Below, one piece after another: positions 61,851-64,000 of a DNA stretch of 64,000 bases. Location: contig JAFKFM010000007.1 of NCBI GenBank assembly GCA_017308135.1, forward strand, positions 638,001 through 702,000. The letters run 5' to 3'. Source of the DNA: Alphaproteobacteria bacterium (GTDB lineage: Bacteria > Pseudomonadota > Alphaproteobacteria > CACIAM-22H2). Below the pieces are notes generated by a model. The model worked only from the letters and a program-made list of their open reading frames with translations. It did not search any database and had not been told where the DNA came from. Each line of letters opens with the position of its first letter. Position 1 is the stretch's first letter. Made by a program: the position numbers and the translations under genes.

Positions 61851-62624
61851 ATGGCCAAAGCGCCCGCGTTTTTCGTGAGCCACGGCTCGCCCACGCTGCC
61901 GTTCGAGAACGTCGCCGCGCGCGATTTTCTGCGCGGGCTCGCTTCGCGTTTCGAAAAGCCCAAAGCGATTCTGATCGCGTCGGCGCATTGGGAAACCGAC
62001 GAACCTTTGGCGTCGACCGCCAAACAGCCCGAGACGATCCACGATTTCTACGGCTTCCCGCCGGAGCTTTATAAGCTCGCCTATCCGGCCCCGGGTGCCC
62101 CTGAGATCGCCGCGCGCGCGGCCGAAGCGCTGCGCGCAGCGGGATTCGCGGCGGCGGGCACGGATCCCGGCCGCGGGCTCGACCATGGCGCGTGGGTGCC
62201 GCTGTCGATGATCTACGACGACGCGGACGTGCCGGTGTTCCAGCTCTCGATTCAGCCCGAGCGCGATCCGGCCCATCATCACAAGATCGGCCAAGCGCTG
62301 GCGAAACTGCGCGAAGACGGTATTGCGATCGTCGGCTCGGGTTCGGCCACGCATAATCTGCGCGCGTTGGCGTGGAACCGGCATAACGGCATCGCCGATT
62401 GGGCGAAGGCGTTCGACGATTGGTTCGCCGACAAGATCGCGGCCAACGATATCGACGCGCTGCTCGATTATCGGGCGCGGGCACCCAACGCCGCGATGGC
62501 GCATCCGACCGACGAGCATCTGTTGCCGATCTATGTGGCGATGGGGGCGGGCGGGCAGGGCGAACGCCTGCACCATTCCTTCACCCATGGCAGCCTGTCG
62601 ATGGCGGCGTATTCGTTCGCCTGA
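61851..62624 (+). CDS. ygiD: Class III extradiol ring-cleavage dioxygenase, 4,5-DOPA dioxygenase-like (YgiD)
   Basis: A 257-aa LigB-superfamily enzyme with metal-ligand histidines in FVSHGSPTLPF (H11 region), ASAHWE and GSGSATHNLRAL, plus LDHGAWVPL. It cleaves catechol-type diols such as DOPA between ring carbons. ATG 61851 with GGAGG upstream; a GTG at 61836 is possible. Just behind the quinone reductase and HxlR regulator, it completes a likely quinone/catechol detoxification set. Confidence 0.88.
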   Translation: MAKAPAFFVSHGSPTLPFENVAARDFLRGLASRFEKPKAILIASAHWETDEPLASTAKQPETIHDFYGFPPELYKLAYPAPGAPEIAARAAEALRAAGFAAAGTDPGRGLDHGAWVPLSMIYDDADVPVFQLSIQPERDPAHHHKIGQALAKLREDGIAIVGSGSATHNLRALAWNRHNGIADWAKAFDDWFADKIAANDIDALLDYRARAPNAAMAHPTDEHLLPIYVAMGAGGQGERLHHSFTHGSLSMAAYSFA

Positions 62625-62628
62625 ATCG

Positions 62629-62659
62629 AAAAGGCCCCGCTTTTCGGGCGGGGCCTTTT
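62629..62659. terminator. Bidirectional intrinsic terminator between ygiD and grxD
   Basis: AAAAGGCCCCGC (62629-62640) pairs perfectly with GCGGGGCCTTTT (62648-62659) around a 7-base loop; T-runs occur on both strands. It serves the convergent dioxygenase and glutaredoxin genes. Confidence 0.9.
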
Positions 62660-62681
62660 GCGTTCGGCGCGTCGCGCGACG

Positions 62682-63014
62682 TCAGGCCGCCTTGGTGGCG
62701 ATGCCCTTGGTCGTCAGCAGATCGGCGAGTTCGCCGGTCTGATACATCTCGCGCACGATGTCGCAACCGCCGACGAATTCGCCCTTCACGTAAAGCTGGG
62801 GGATCGTCGGCCAGTTGGTGAACTCCTTGATGCCCTGGCGCAGCTCCGGGTCCTCGAGCACGTTGATGCCCTTGAACTTCACGCCCATATGGGTCAGCAC
62901 CTGGACCACGGCGGCGGAGAAGCCGCATTGCGGGAACACCGGCGTGCCCTTCATGTAGAGCACGATGTCGTTGGCCTTGAGATCGGCTTCGATGCGTTCC
63001 TTGACGGGGTCCAT
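62682..63014 (-). CDS. grxD: Monothiol glutaredoxin, Grx4 family
   Basis: A 110-aa CGFS glutaredoxin: [12 protein letters not shown] (C30), WPTIPQLY and GGCDIVREM for glutathione contacts. It binds a 2Fe-2S cluster with GSH and delivers it, typically with a BolA partner encoded next to it, as here. ATG 63014. Confidence 0.97.
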   Translation of the reverse strand: MDPVKERIEADLKANDIVLYMKGTPVFPQCGFSAAVVQVLTHMGVKFKGINVLEDPELRQGIKEFTNWPTIPQLYVKGEFVGGCDIVREMYQTGELADLLTTKGIATKAA

Positions 63015-63044
63015 GGCGGATGCTCCGGGGGAGGAGGAAATGGG

Positions 63045-63278
63045 TTAGGTGCTCGCGGGCAACGCGGTCTGCAACGCCATGGCGTGCAGCTCGCCGCCCA
63101 TGCGGCCTTTCAGGGCAGCATACACCATTTGGTGCTGCTGGATGCGGGACTTGCCTTTGAACAGCGCCGAGACGACGTGGCAGGCGTAATGGTCGCCGTC
63201 GCCGCGCAGATCGTCGATGCGCACATCCGCGTCGGGCAACGCCTCGCGGATCAGCTTCTCGATATCGGCGGCCGCCAT
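63045..63278 (-). CDS. bolA: BolA/IbaG family protein
   Basis: A 77-aa (MAAADIEKLIRE...) BolA-fold protein with DGDHYACHVVSALFKGKSRIQQHQMVYAALKGRMGGELHAM-type core (seen in parts), whose HQMVYxAL helix and terminal His ligate the shared cluster with monothiol glutaredoxin. Start ATG 63278; ATG 63284 adds two residues. 30 bases before grxD, 19 bases after purL. Confidence 0.93.
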   Translation of the reverse strand: MAAADIEKLIREALPDADVRIDDLRGDGDHYACHVVSALFKGKSRIQQHQMVYAALKGRMGGELHAMALQTALPAST

Positions 63279-63297
63279 CGGCATTCCGGCAAATCCC

Positions 63298-64000
63298 TTA
63301 GTGTTTCTGCGACATATAGGCGGGCAGCCAGTTTTCGTGCACGGCCCGCAGCGCTTCGAGGGATATAAGAACCCGGCCCGAAAGTGTCAACGAGGCCCCG
63401 GCGACGGTCCGGCCGACGATTTCGGCATGGACCTTGGCCGCTTTGGCCCGTTCCAGCAGCTTGTCGGGCTTGGACGTGGCGACGACGTAGCGCGCCTGGT
63501 CCTCGCCGAACAGGAAGGCGTTGTCGGTGCGCTTGGGCGCCAACGCGGCGCCATGGCGGCCGGCCAAGGCCATTTCCCCGATCGCGCAGAGCAAGCCGCC
63601 ATCCGACAGGTCGTGGCACGCGCTGATCATGCCCTTGGCGATCAGCTTGCGCACGAAATCGCCGTTGCGCCGTTCGAGCTTCAGATCGACCGGCGGCGGG
63701 GCGCCGTCCTCGATCCCTTCGATCTCGCGCAAATAGACCGACGAGCCGAGCCAGCCTTCGGTCTTGCCGATCAGCACCAGCGTTTCGCCCGGCGCCTTCA
63801 AGGCGAGATCGACGCGCTTGTCGGCATCCTTCAACACGCCGACAGCACCAATGACCGGGGCGGGCAGGATCGCGTTGCCGTTGGTCTCGTTGTAAAGCGA
63901 TACGTTGCCCGACACGACCGGGTAGTCGAGCGCCAAGCAAGCCTTGCGCATGCCCTTAATCGCGCCGACGAACTGGCCCATGATTTCGGGCCGTTCCGGA
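63298..64000 (-). CDS. purL: Phosphoribosylformylglycinamidine synthase subunit II, C-terminal part
   Basis: The frame runs off the right edge, leaving about 234 C-terminal residues. PEIMGQFVGAIKGM, PVVSGNVSLYNETNG (near the second ATP-like site), and ISACHDLSDGGLLCAIGEMAL are PurL C-domain blocks. It uses glutamine-derived ammonia to convert FGAR to FGAM in purine synthesis. The purL-bolA-grxD order is a conserved alphaproteobacterial arrangement. Confidence 0.96.
   Translation of the reverse strand, partial: PERPEIMGQFVGAIKGMRKACLALDYPVVSGNVSLYNETNGNAILPAPVIGAVGVLKDADKRVDLALKAPGETLVLIGKTEGWLGSSVYLREIEGIEDGAPPPVDLKLERRNGDFVRKLIAKGMISACHDLSDGGLLCAIGEMALAGRHGAALAPKRTDNAFLFGEDQARYVVATSKPDKLLERAKAAKVHAEIVGRTVAGASLTLSGRVLISLEALRAVHENWLPAYMSQKH

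Overview
The window is a dense, very GC-rich bacterial chromosome segment with almost no spacer DNA and many ATGA/GTGA start-stop overlaps. Protein families and gene order (purL-bolA-grxD near rpsD, Pol IV with an N-terminal zinc ribbon, a liv-type ABC operon, DUF4169, class II DAHP synthase) point to an alphaproteobacterium. A Rhodospirillales-like lineage is my best guess, held with low confidence. I see no prophage, insertion sequence, CRISPR array or rRNA. The only tRNA is tRNA-Val(CAC). No gene-free stretch exceeds 300 bases; the longest are 14848-15111, 31754-32021 and 38827-39060.

Left part (1-10 kb). The tail of an L-Ara4N lipid A operon comes first (split ArnA formyltransferase and decarboxylase, then ArnD). 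It is followed by a compact uracil-catabolism set: URC1-type GTP cyclohydrolase II, DUF1688/URC4 and uracil phosphoribosyltransferase. Next are a small GIY-YIG gene bracketed by REP-like palindromes, a D-carbamoylase, Pol IV and a pentapeptide-repeat protein.

10-25 kb. speD and speE (spermidine) lie on the minus strand with two strong minus-strand terminator-like hairpins, followed by an acyl-CoA dehydrogenase and a GlcD-type flavoprotein. Then come housekeeping and accessory genes: acetyltransferases, an MFS transporter, Sua5/TsaC, an orphan ParA-like ATPase, a CMD-family protein, a CysQ-like phosphatase coupled to an orphan CoxL-type molybdoenzyme, an SRAP protein, a cytochrome b561-like protein and small DUF proteins.

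25-38 kb. A minus-strand transport block holds livG-livF-livK-livH-livM followed by an NCS2 purine permease. Divergent from it is a tightly overlapping plus-strand cassette: B12-binding-type radical SAM enzyme, GDP-fucose-synthase-like epimerase, methyltransferase, glycosyltransferase and two small unknown proteins. This is the best candidate in the window for an undescribed pathway, most likely making or modifying a surface glycan.

38-64 kb. Mostly core metabolism: msrA, tRNA-Val, gph, glmU-glmS (UDP-GlcNAc), gabD-like, gor, aroG class II, pncB-(TIGR00645 membrane protein)-nadE (NAD), gltX-cysS-cimA-trmJ, a class III nucleotide cyclase whose 3' end overlaps trmJ antisense, rpsD with a clear promoter and terminator, an HxlR-type regulator divergent from a WrbA-like quinone reductase and an extradiol dioxygenase, then grxD, bolA and the 3' part of purL running off the right edge.
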